From Paenimyroides aestuarii (GTDB taxonomy: Bacteria; Bacteroidota; Bacteroidia; Flavobacteriales; Flavobacteriaceae), in the NCBI RefSeq assembly GCF_024628805.1, contig NZ_CP102382.1, positions 558,001-622,000 of the forward strand: a stretch of 64,000 nt of DNA. The letters are read 5' to 3'. Position 1 is the stretch's first letter. Each line of letters starts with the position of its first letter. Shown here in pieces: positions 8,727 through 18,300 of the stretch. Position numbers and translations under genes: made by a program. Under the pieces are notes generated by a model, which saw nothing but the letters and a program-made list of their open reading frames with translations, had not been told where the DNA came from and searched no databases.

Positions 8727-9119
8727 ATGACTTTAAAATTTACAAAAATTACGGCTTTATTAATAGTGATGACTTGTATCTCATCGTGTGCACACCGAAT
8801 GGTGGGTACTTGGAATGTTTCAAAATTTGAAACCACTACACCTGGCGAACAATCTATTACTCTGAACAATGTAGGAACTATGGAATTTAAAGGGAATGGA
8901 GATGGCGAAAAAAAACTGAATTACTCGGTTTTAGGGATCGATCGAAACGATGAATTGCCTTTTAAATGGGAATGGAATGACGACAAATACATTTCGATTG
9001 AAAGCGAAGGCTCTGAATTTTCAAAAACATGGATTATTATGGAAAACGAGCGTAAATTTCAAAAATGGAAATCGACCGATGGCACAAACACCATTCAGAT
9101 TTTAGAGTTAAAGAAATAA
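8727..9119 (+). CDS. Lipocalin-like lipoprotein
   Basis: A 130-residue lipoprotein with lipobox CISSC (Cys21). The mature start HRMVGTWNVSKFETTT is the characteristic opening of lipocalin-like Bacteroidota lipoproteins (GTW motif), and the rest alternates beta-strand and turn with a final IQILELKK strand. It may bind a small ligand or help maintain the envelope, but nothing more specific is visible. It is monocistronic, followed by a bidirectional terminator. Confidence 0.7.
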   Translation: MTLKFTKITALLIVMTCISSCAHRMVGTWNVSKFETTTPGEQSITLNNVGTMEFKGNGDGEKKLNYSVLGIDRNDELPFKWEWNDDKYISIESEGSEFSKTWIIMENERKFQKWKSTDGTNTIQILELKK

Positions 9120-9168
9120 AACATCATAAACTTGTTCACTTTAAGTATAAGCCCGCTGAGGTAAAAAC

Positions 9169-9201
9169 AAAACCCCAAACTCAGTTGAATTTGGGGTTTT
9201 T
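9169..9201. terminator. Bidirectional terminator
   Basis: Stem AACCCCAAA / TTTGGGGTT with T-runs on both sides (A-run on the left reads as U on the minus transcript). It separates the lipoprotein gene from tsf, which converge here. Confidence 0.75.
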
Positions 9202-9222
9202 GGTATCATTAAAAATGACGAA

Positions 9223-10188
9223 TTATCCTAAAGAAACACGTTTGAAACCTGCGATTTCTACGTTGTATCCTTTTACATAATCACCTACTTTTTTAGAATC
9301 GTCTTTAATAAAGTTTTGGTCTAATAACGCTTTTTCTTGATCTAAAGTAGTGTTATCAGAAATAAAACGCGCAATTTTACCTGGTAAAATTTTATCCCAG
9401 ATTTGCTCTGGTTTGCCTTCTGCTTTCAATTCTGCTTTTGCATCTTCTTCAGCTTGTGCCAAAACAGCATCTGTAATTTGTGCATACGAAATGTATTTAG
9501 GAACATTTTTCAAAGTTTTACCTAAACGAGCTAATTCTTCATTGTCTTTTTCGATTACTGCAATGCGCGCAGCTGTTTCGTTTGCAACAAATGTTGGATC
9601 AAAATCTTTGTAAGATAATGTTTCTGCACCCATAGAAGCAACTTGCATAGAAACGTCTTTTGCCAATGCTTCTGCGTTGTCAATTTTAGAAGATAAAGCA
9701 GTTAAAGCAGCGATTTTGTTACCATGAACATACGTTCCCACAAAAGCACCTTCTAAAATTTCGAAACCACCGATTTCGATTTTTTCACCAATCACACCTG
9801 TTTGCTCAATTAATTTTTCAGCAACAGTCATTGATTCATTGTATGGAGAAGCCAAAAATTCTTCTTTAGAAGAGAAGTTGATTGCTTTTTCTACCAATTC
9901 GTTTGCCAATGCAACGAATGATTCATTTTTACCAACGAAATCTGTTTCACAGTTCAAAGTGATAATTGCACCTTTGGTGTGGTCTGCATTGATAAAAGAT
10001 ACAGCAGCACCTTCAGTAGATTCACGGTCTGAACGGTTTGCAGCAACTTTTTGCCCTTTTTCGCGCAAAATTTGGATTGCTTTGTCAAAATCGCCTTCAG
10101 CTTCTACCAAAGCTTTTTTACAGTCCATCATTCCGGCACCTGTAGTTTGTCTTAATTTATTTACGTCTGCAGCAGTAATATTTGCCAT
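9223..10188 (-). CDS. tsf: Translation elongation factor Ts
   Basis: EF-Ts, 321 residues, the guanine-nucleotide exchange factor for EF-Tu. The N-terminal UBA-like domain is clear (ITAADVNKLRQTTGAGMMDC, KKALVEAEGDFDKAIQILRE). TDFVGKNESF is the conserved TDFV core motif that inserts into EF-Tu. The protein is some 40 residues longer than the E. coli form, which is usual for Bacteroidota because of insertions in the core domain. It follows rpsB, the classical order, after a 106-bp spacer that contains a hairpin. Confidence 0.98.
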   Translation of the reverse strand: MANITAADVNKLRQTTGAGMMDCKKALVEAEGDFDKAIQILREKGQKVAANRSDRESTEGAAVSFINADHTKGAIITLNCETDFVGKNESFVALANELVEKAINFSSKEEFLASPYNESMTVAEKLIEQTGVIGEKIEIGGFEILEGAFVGTYVHGNKIAALTALSSKIDNAEALAKDVSMQVASMGAETLSYKDFDPTFVANETAARIAVIEKDNEELARLGKTLKNVPKYISYAQITDAVLAQAEEDAKAELKAEGKPEQIWDKILPGKIARFISDNTTLDQEKALLDQNFIKDDSKKVGDYVKGYNVEIAGFKRVSLG

Positions 10189-10224
10189 TTTATTGAGAAT
10201 TAAATTAATTATTTGATTAAATAG

Positions 10225-10279
10225 AAAAAGTCGTTATTTGACAGACCCAAAAATAGGAAACCATCAGCATAACGACTTT
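10225..10279 (-). terminator. rpsB-tsf intergenic hairpin (attenuator-like)
   Basis: On the minus strand AAGTCGTTAT pairs with ATAACGACTT (10269-10278 with 10228-10237) across a 31-nt loop, followed by a short U-run. It could partly terminate transcription or be an RNA-processing site that sets the rpsB:tsf ratio. Confidence 0.55.
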
Positions 10280-10294
10280 AAGATACTGTTAAGA

Positions 10295-11038
10295 TTACTC
10301 TTGTGCAGTAGGTTGTGCTTCAGTTTTAGCAGCTTCTTCTTTTTCAGATTTTCTTTCAGAATTTCCTTCAATGATAGCGCCAGTTACTAAAGATAATACT
10401 TTATCGATTGATTTAGAAGCATCGTCATTTGCTGGAATTACATAATCAACCTCGCGTGGGTCAGAGTTTGTATCAACCATTGCAAAAACTGGAATGTTTA
10501 ATTTTTGAGCTTCTTTTACTGCGATGTGTTCAGCTTTGATATCAACTACAAATAATGCAGCCGGTAAACGTGTCATATCAGCAATAGAACCTAAGTTCTT
10601 TTCTAATTTTGCACGTAAACGGTCAACTTGTAAACGCTCTTTTTTAGAAAGAGTCATAAATGTACCGTCTTTTTTCATACGATCGATAGAAGCCATTTTT
10701 TTAACAGCTTTACGGATTGTAACGAAATTGGTCAACATACCACCTGGCCAACGCTCAGTGATGTATGGCATGTTTGCTGCTGCTGCTTTTTCAGCAACGA
10801 TATCTTTTGCTTGTTTTTTAGTCGCTACGAATAATACTTTACGACCTGATGCTGCTATTTTCTTTAAAGCTTCGTTTGCTTCTTCGATTTTAGCTGCTGT
10901 TTTATATAGATTGATAATGTGGATTCCATTACGCTCCATATAGATATAAGGAGCCATGTTTGGATCCCACTTTCTAGTCATGTGTCCAAAGTGAACACCT
11001 GCTTCTAGTAATTCTTTAACTTCTACTTTGTTTGCCAT
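10295..11038 (-). CDS. rpsB: 30S ribosomal protein S2
   Basis: Ribosomal protein uS2, 247 residues. Hallmarks are the GVHFGHMTRKWDPNMAPYIY start, NGIHIINLYKT, VLFVATKKQAKDIV, RWPGGMLTNF and the VVDIKAEHIAVKEA / VDTNSDP block near residue 180-200. The C-terminal ~25 residues are a charged Glu/Lys/Ala tail. It precedes tsf as in most bacteria. A structured leader region lies upstream, between it and rpsI. Confidence 0.98.
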   Translation of the reverse strand: MANKVEVKELLEAGVHFGHMTRKWDPNMAPYIYMERNGIHIINLYKTAAKIEEANEALKKIAASGRKVLFVATKKQAKDIVAEKAAAANMPYITERWPGGMLTNFVTIRKAVKKMASIDRMKKDGTFMTLSKKERLQVDRLRAKLEKNLGSIADMTRLPAALFVVDIKAEHIAVKEAQKLNIPVFAMVDTNSDPREVDYVIPANDDASKSIDKVLSLVTGAIIEGNSERKSEKEEAAKTEAQPTAQE

Positions 11039-11084
11039 TTTTGTAATAGTTTACGTTCTTGTGATTAGCAATGTTCCATCAAGC

Positions 11085-11150
11085 GGTAGCGTTATGCCTT
11101 TGCTATGAGGCTTCATTTAGATGCTAAACTACCTCTGACCTCAGCCAGCG
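11085..11150 (-). promoter_or_regulatory. Candidate structured leader upstream of rpsB
   Basis: In the 155-bp rpsI-rpsB gap, a block richer in GC than its surroundings can fold on the minus strand. A closing stem GGTAG/CTACC (11129-11133 with 11085-11089) encloses a 5-bp hairpin TTTAG-CAT-CTAAA (11116-11128) and a small ATGA/TCAT element. It resembles a multi-branch ribosomal-protein leader and could bind S2 for autoregulation, but the short helices could also be chance. Confidence 0.4.
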
Positions 11151-11193
11151 ACAACAAAAACTTAGATTTTTTATTAAATAATAATATAAAATA

Positions 11194-11580
11194 TTAACGT
11201 TTAGAGAATTGGAATCTCTTACGAGCTTTCTTCTGACCGAATTTCTTACGCTCTACCATACGTGGGTCACGCGTTAATAAACCTTCTGGTTTTAAGATTG
11301 CTCTGTTTTCTGCGTCAACTTCACACATTGCACGTGCAATAGCCATACGTACAGCTTCTGCCTGCCCTGTTGTTCCACCACCGTACACGTTTACTTTCAC
11401 ATCAAAGTTTTCTGCATTTTCTGTCATAGAAAGTGGTTGCATTACTTTGTATTGTAAAGTTGCCGTTGGGAAGTAAGTTGCGAAATCTTTTTTGTTCACT
11501 GTGATGTTACCAGAACCTTCTGTAACATAAACACGAGCTACTGCGGTTTTTCTTCTACCGATTTTGTGAATAACTGCCAT
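11194..11580 (-). CDS. rpsI: 30S ribosomal protein S9
   Basis: Ribosomal protein uS9, 128 residues, full length. It opens with the family signature [17 protein letters not shown] and shows [18 protein letters not shown] in the middle and the basic C-terminal tail [19 protein letters not shown] that reaches the P-site tRNA. Its ATG overlaps the last base of the rplM stop codon, so the two are translationally coupled. Confidence 0.98.
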   Translation of the reverse strand: MAVIHKIGRRKTAVARVYVTEGSGNITVNKKDFATYFPTATLQYKVMQPLSMTENAENFDVKVNVYGGGTTGQAEAVRMAIARAMCEVDAENRAILKPEGLLTRDPRMVERKKFGQKKARKRFQFSKR

Positions 11581-12035
11581 TACTTAATTTCGTTTAAATT
11601 AACGGTTTTTGGTTTCTGAGCCTCGTGTTTGTGAGCTGAACCAACATTTACATTTAAATTACGGAATAATTGTGCACCTAATTTATTTTTAGGCAACATT
11701 CCTTTTACAGCTTTTTCTACTAATAATGCAGGATTTTTTTGTTGCATTACTTTTGCTGTTAATTCTCTTTGACCACCTGGGTAACCTGTGTGACGAATGT
11801 ACGTTTTGTCATTCAATTTGTTACCCGTTAAGTTGATCTTTTCTGCGTTGATAACAATTACGTTATCACCACAATCTACGTGAGGTGTATAACTTGGTTT
11901 GTACTTACCTCTCAAAATCATTGCAACTTTTGAAGCAAGGCGTCCTAAGTTATGACCTTCAGCGTCTACAACAACCCATTCTTTTTGAACAGTTGCTTTG
12001 TTTGCTGATACTGTCTTGTAGCTTAAACTTTCCAC
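11580..12035 (-). CDS. rplM: 50S ribosomal protein L13
   Basis: Ribosomal protein uL13, 151 residues. Clear motifs are [20 protein letters not shown] at the N-terminus, [32 protein letters not shown] and the conserved [22 protein letters not shown]. It is the first gene of the rplM-rpsI operon and has a near-ideal flavobacterial promoter upstream. Confidence 0.98.
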   Translation of the reverse strand: MESLSYKTVSANKATVQKEWVVVDAEGHNLGRLASKVAMILRGKYKPSYTPHVDCGDNVIVINAEKINLTGNKLNDKTYIRHTGYPGGQRELTAKVMQQKNPALLVEKAVKGMLPKNKLGAQLFRNLNVNVGSAHKHEAQKPKTVNLNEIK

Positions 12036-12081
12036 AATAAATTATTTTTAATTAAACATTCCATTCCCAATAAAGGGAGTG
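12036..12081 (-). promoter_or_regulatory. Candidate L13 leader hairpin
   Basis: The predicted rplM transcript starts near 12075-12080 and its first bases form CACTCCC-TTTATT-GGGAATG (12061-12080 on the minus strand), a hairpin with one mismatch placed about 26 nt before the ATG. L13 mRNAs in Bacteroidota have been proposed to carry an autoregulatory leader. Whether this one is that element needs covariance data. Confidence 0.45.
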
Positions 12082-12111
12082 CAAAATTAAACAATTTATT
12101 TTACTATACAA
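12082..12111 (-). promoter_or_regulatory. rplM promoter (TTG-N19-TAATTTTG)
   Basis: On the minus strand TTG (12111-12109) is separated by 19 bp from TAATTTTG (12089-12082), a full match to the flavobacterial -33/-7 consensus TTG...TAnnTTTG. It is well placed to drive rplM-rpsI and possibly rpsB-tsf by read-through. Confidence 0.75.
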
Positions 12112-12325
12112 ATTTGTTTGTTTTTATTTTATTTGTTCTACTCCATTAACCTTTTACATATACAATAGATTAACCGCAAACAAAAAACGCAATAATTGCT
12201 TTTAATTTAATAAAAAAAACATGTTTTAATGTTAAAAATTAAAAAATACTATATAAAAAATTAAATAACTAAAAATAAACTCTTAAATTTATCGTTCAAA
12301 CAACAAATTCTAAATATTGTATTTT

Positions 12326-15300
12326 ATGAAAAAAATTACACAATTATCTAGGTTTAAGATACGGTGGTTAACCACTAAAACCTTGATATTATTCATTTTA
12401 GGCTTACTTTTTCCAAGTTTTCAAATGATTGCTCAAACTTTCTCTTATACAGGAAATGTTCAGAGCGTTACCCTAGCGGCGGGAACATACGATATTGAAG
12501 TATGGGGAGCCAATGGAGGAGGTTCGCAAGGTGGTATAGGAGGATATTCAAAAGTTTCATACACACACACAGGGGGCACACTATACATTGTAGTTGGTGG
12601 AGCCGGCGCAACAGGAGGACTTCCTGCGGATATTAATGGAGGTTATAATGGAGGTGGTGCTAGACCAAACCCAGGAGGTGCAACTCGTGGATCTGGAGGT
12701 GGCGCTACACATGTTTCCCGCTCAAGTGGTTTATTAACAGATGCAACGGTACGTAGCAACATCATAGTAGTTGCTGGAGGTGCTGGAGGTGGTTCAAATT
12801 CTGGTACCGGAGTTGGCGGCGGCGGCGGTCTCACCGGAGTTAACAGCAATGGATCGAATCCAGGACAAGGCGGAACCCAAACCTCAGGAGGTGCTGCAGG
12901 AGCTGGAACTTCTGGTTCTCCAGGTACAGCCGGGCAAGGTGGACAATCGCTGGATATGGCTGGAGCCGGTGGTGGTGGCTGGTACGGCGGTGGAGCCGGT
13001 GGCGGAAGTGTCGCAGGCAACACTAGTAATGGTGGCGGTGGCGGATCAGGCTATATTAACGGATCGGGAGTAACTAGTGGCATCACTAGAGATCACACGC
13101 AATCTGGTTTTATTGCTAATCCAGATACTTCAGGAAACGGTACTGTTATTATTACATCAACCATCCCTTGTACCGGAACACCAAATGGAGGTACTGCAAC
13201 CGCTAGCTCAAGAGCTTGTGCAAGTCAACCTTTTACTTTAACACTTAACAGCTATACTTTAGGAGGTGGAATTTCTTTACAATGGGAAAGTTCTCCTGCC
13301 GGATTAGGTACTTGGTCACCAATACCAAACGCAACTGGCAATACACATACAGTAACTAACCAAACAGCTGATACAGATTACCGTTGTGTTGTTACTTGTA
13401 CAAATAGTAACGGTGTTAGTACATCTAACATTGTAACCGTTGGGCAGCCTTTAGCAGCAGTTAATTTCTACGAAAGTTTTGACGCTGTAGCAACAGGTAA
13501 TACAACAACCCCGACTGTACCAGAATGTTGGACTTATCTGAATAAAGCATCATCGGGTTATGGTTATACCACAACTACTGCTGCAAGATCTGGGAAAGGT
13601 TTTTATACATACAGACCCAATACAACGGGCGAAATGTTGTTGATCTCACCTCAAACAAACAATTTAGGAAACGGAACGAAACAAGTTCGATTCTGGGCTC
13701 GTGTATCATCGACAACTTACGAAACTACACAGAAATTAGGTGTTTACACTATGAGCGACCCTACATCTACAGGAGTTTTATCATTAGTGGAAAACAACAT
13801 TCCTTTAACAACTACTTGGCAAGAATTTATTGTTCCATTACCTGTAACTACAGACGATTATTTTGCATTTTCGTTTGATAACCAAAATGGAACCGCATAT
13901 GTATATCTTGACGATGTGTATTATGAAGATTTATCACCATGTATTTTTCCTGTTAATTTAGCAGCGAACAACATTACAATCACTGGCGCAACTTTTACTT
14001 GGAATCCATCATTGGCTCCGGGAGTTACGGGTTATGAGTGGGAAGTACGTACATCTGGCACACCAGGAACAGCAGGTGCTGTTGCTAGCGGCAGTACTAC
14101 GGCTCCTTCAACTACAGCCACTACAAATATCTTATCAGGTGCAACTACTTATTATGTATATGTAAGAGCTGTCTGTGGTACAAATAAAGGGGTATGGACC
14201 ACTTTCCCTGTCAAGTTCACTACATTGTGCCCAGTTTACACAGCTAATTTCTATGAAAATTTTGATGGTGTTGATACAGGTGGTAGTACAAATCCTACCA
14301 TTCCAAATTGTTGGACATACCTAAATAAGGCTTCTTCTGGCTACGGTTATACCACAACATCAGCCGGTAGAACAGGTAAAGGATTTTACACTTACCGCCC
14401 TAGCACAAGTAATGAAATGCTATTAATTTCTCCTGAAACTAACAATTTAGGCAATGGCACAAAACAAGTTCGCTTCTGGGCGCGTGTATCTTCAACGACT
14501 TACGAAGCTACTCAAAAACTAGGATTTTATACAATGAATGATCCTACAGCCACTGGTACATTAACTTTGTTACAGAATAACTTTCCGCTAACAACTACAT
14601 GGCAAGAGTTTATAATTCCTTTGCCAGCAGGCACCGATGATTACTTTGCTTTTTCTTTTGATAGTCAAAACGGAACTACATATGTTTATCTCGATGATGT
14701 ATATTACGAAGATTTGTCGCCATGTGTTTTCCCTATGAACTTGCAAGCAGCGAATATTACGCAAACATCGGCTACCATTTCATGGGATGCATCATTGGCA
14801 GCAGGTGTAACTGGTTATGAATATGAAATTCGTACATCAGGTACTGCTGGTTCAGGTGCAACCGGATTGGCTCAAACAAGCACCGTAAATGCGCCGACAA
14901 CTTCTGTTAATATTTCAGGGTTAGATCATTCTACAAGTTATACGGTATATATACGCAGTAAATGTGGAACTACAGATGGACTTTGGACATCATTCCCTAT
15001 TAAATTCAACACTTTATGTGGCGTGATAACTGGTTCATTCTTTGAAGGTTTTGAAAACACCGATACAGGAGGCACTTCAAATAACACAGTACCTAACTGT
15101 TGGACCTATTTAAGAACGGGGTCTAATAGTACTTATCCATATGGTTATACTGGCACAACTGGTCCGAAGACTGGCTCTAAACATTTCTATACTTATCAAG
15201 GTTCATCTTATGATGGTGAAGTTACCTTGGTTTCACCACAAACCGATAATTTAGGCAACGGTACGAAGCGTTTACGTTTTTCAGCGCGTTTGTATTTTTC

Positions 15301-18300
15301 AGGTAGTTATGGTGAAAAATTGAGTATTTACAGTATGGATGGAAATACAGCAAGTGCAACAAAAACATTGATTAAAACCATTAATGTTTCATCAACAGCT
15401 TATCAAGAATATATTGTTTATTTACCAATTAGCACTACCGATGATTATTTTGCATTTTCTTTTGATAATGAAAGTATGAATAAATACATCTTTATTGATG
15501 ATATTTATTACGAAGATGCACCAAGTTGTAGACCAATTGAAGAAAGTACAATTTCAATATCGAATCTAAGCAAAAACTCATTTGATGTTTCTTGGCAGGA
15601 TATATACAACCTGAACCAAATGGCTTACGAAGTGGAAGTGCGCACAAGTGGCAATCCAGGAACACCAGGAGCAATTTATAGCACGGTAACAGCTGTTGGT
15701 GTAACCAATATTACTGTACCTGGTTTAGCACCGTCAACAGGCTATACAGTTTATGTACGTGCAGTATGTTCGGCAACAGATCAAAGTGATTGGGCAAAAG
15801 GTCCATCGGTAACTACTTTGTGTAACTACTCTGACTTTGTAACTTACACGCCTTCGTTGGCATTGTGTGGACCACAAAAAGCGGTGTTAGACGCCACTTT
15901 AGTAGATACTACTTTTGAAGCAGCGTGGTTTGACAGCGCAACAGATGTAGAGCCATTATTTGTTGGATCTAACTTTGTTTCGGAAGACGATGTAACGCAA
16001 AACAGAAGTTTCTGGTTACGCAGTCAAAAAGTTGTGCCAAATTCAGATATCCAAGTTGGAAATGGAACTTCTACTACCACTAATAATTCGTCTTTTAACT
16101 ACTCAAATTATGAAGGTTATAAGCATCACTATATATACACCGCTGAAGAATTAGGTTCTCTTGGTCTAGTAGCAGGGCCTATAACAGCTTTAAAGTTTGA
16201 CATAGCAGTCTCAGGATCAAATAATCCTTTAGTAGATTTTAGTGTTTCTTTAGGTGCGGCATCTTCACCGGTAGCGTCTTTCCCAATGGTTGATAACTCT
16301 ACATTAACTAATGTATATTCTAGCCCAAGTGAACCAGTTCCAACGGGTATAAAAACAATTACTTTCACTACGCCTTATCTATGGGATGGTGTAAGCGATG
16401 TGGTTGTTCAAATTGTATCATATAATGGTGCTTGGGGAAGTCCTTACGGATCATTAAGAACCCATACAACACCTGTTAATAGAACTGCTATTCTTTATTC
16501 TGATAATTCAAGTGCAGCTCAATTACTTGTTACTAACGCAGGTGTTTCAAGCCCGTTTATTGGAGCTACAACAACTAGTATTCGTCCAAACACAGTATTT
16601 GTTGGAAACGCAGGCTGTATATCCCCAGCGATAGAAATTCCGGTAACGGTTTCATTAAAACCGGCATTTGAACTTTCCACAGCGAGCATTACCTCATGTG
16701 AGGGCGGAGTATCAGATCCTGTAACCATTACCACCAACTTGGGTAACTACGATACATTTGTATGGACACCAAGTGCGGGAGTAAGCGGTGACGCAGTAAA
16801 TGGTTGGACTTTCGCTACCAACGTGGAACAAGAATATGTATTATCTGCTACACAATCAAACGGTATTTGTGAGCACATTAAAACAGTTCGTGTATATGCA
16901 GGTAAAAAACCGGAAGCATTAACCACATTGGCTAGTTCTTACGACATTTGTAAAAACGAAATTCAAGAGTTAGAAGCTTTAGAAAGCATACCTGCTATGG
17001 CATCAATAGGTAGTAAATTAACTACCACAGCTGCAACAAGCGAAGTGTCTGCTTTTGTACAAAGTGCAATGTACTCTAAACAACAATATATTTATACGGC
17101 AGCAGAATTGATTGCACAAGGTGTAAATACATCAGGATACATTAACAGCTTGTCATTTGAAACCATTAATTCAGGAGCAAGTTTTAGCAACCCAATGTAC
17201 ACTGTGAAAATGATGTTAACACCAAATACTACATTTGGTACGACTAACTTTGCTACGGGTAATTTATCAACTGTATATTCAGAAGTGAATCATACACACA
17301 CCTTCCAAGGTATGCAAACTATACAATTTGACAGTCCTTTCTATTGGGATGGACAATCAAACATATTGGTAGAAATCACCCAAGAAGGTATGGGTTCAGG
17401 TAACAACGCACAAACCTATTTTACAACCACACCAGGTTCCAATGTAGGTATGTATGCAACAAGTGCTACTGATCCAAACCCTACTGCAGGAACACGTACA
17501 ACCGATCGTTTAGATGTTCAATTTGGTTTAGAACAATCAAACGTAACGTGGTCGCCAATAAACAATTTATATGTGGATGCGGCAGCAACTGTTCCATACA
17601 CAGCAGGTACAAATGCTTTAACGGTTTATACCACATCGGGTGTAGCCATGAATCAAGTGTATAATGCATTGTTAACAGCACCATCGGGTTGTGAAACCAC
17701 AAAAGCAATTACCATAAACGTAGCAGACGTGGTTACACCAGTGGTACAAAGTCAAACTTTTTGTCAGGCAACACCGGTAAGTAATGTAGTTGTAACAGGT
17801 GGTGCAAATGCAACTTTTGAATTTTATAGTTCAGCAACAGCAACAACACCTATCACCAACATTACCCAAACAGGTACGTACTATGTAGAAGCAACCCAAG
17901 GTAATTGTAAATCGGTACGTGTGCCATTTACAGCAACGGTAACACCATTGGCACTGCCAACTGCGCAATTTACACAAGTAGTTTGTGGCGGCGGAACAGT
18001 ATCAGCCTTAATAGCTTCAGGTGTAAGCGGCTCTCAAATCAGATGGTATAGTTCAGCAACATCTACTACTCCATTGGCATCTACCACTCCGTTGGTTGAT
18101 AACACCACTTATTATGCTTCGCAAATGTTAGGAGCATGTGAGTCAGGTAGAATAGCTGTATTGGTTGATATTAACGCAGCACCAGCATCATTAACACCAC
18201 AAACCATTTCAATATGTGGTACGTTAAATTACGGTAACGTTAATTTAAATCAAATACCGGGTGCAGAATTAGTATGGTATCCATCAGCTACTTCTACAAC

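Noticed and set aside
9839..10216. 125-codon ORF opposite tsf
   Set aside because: Mirror frame of a highly conserved gene with biased codons; no independent evidence.
10524..10943. 139-codon ORF opposite rpsB
   Set aside because: Antisense artefact within a ribosomal protein gene.
12643..13023. Long antisense ORF rich in Pro/Ala opposite the glycine-rich domain
   Set aside because: It is simply the complement of GGN glycine codons (giving CCN prolines) in the giant gene; no signal, motif or start context.
12967..13040. GGT/GGC-rich tandem tract as a possible microsatellite or CRISPR-like repeat
   Set aside because: Irregular codon-level glycine repeats in frame with the surface protein; no unique spacers and no cas genes anywhere in the window.
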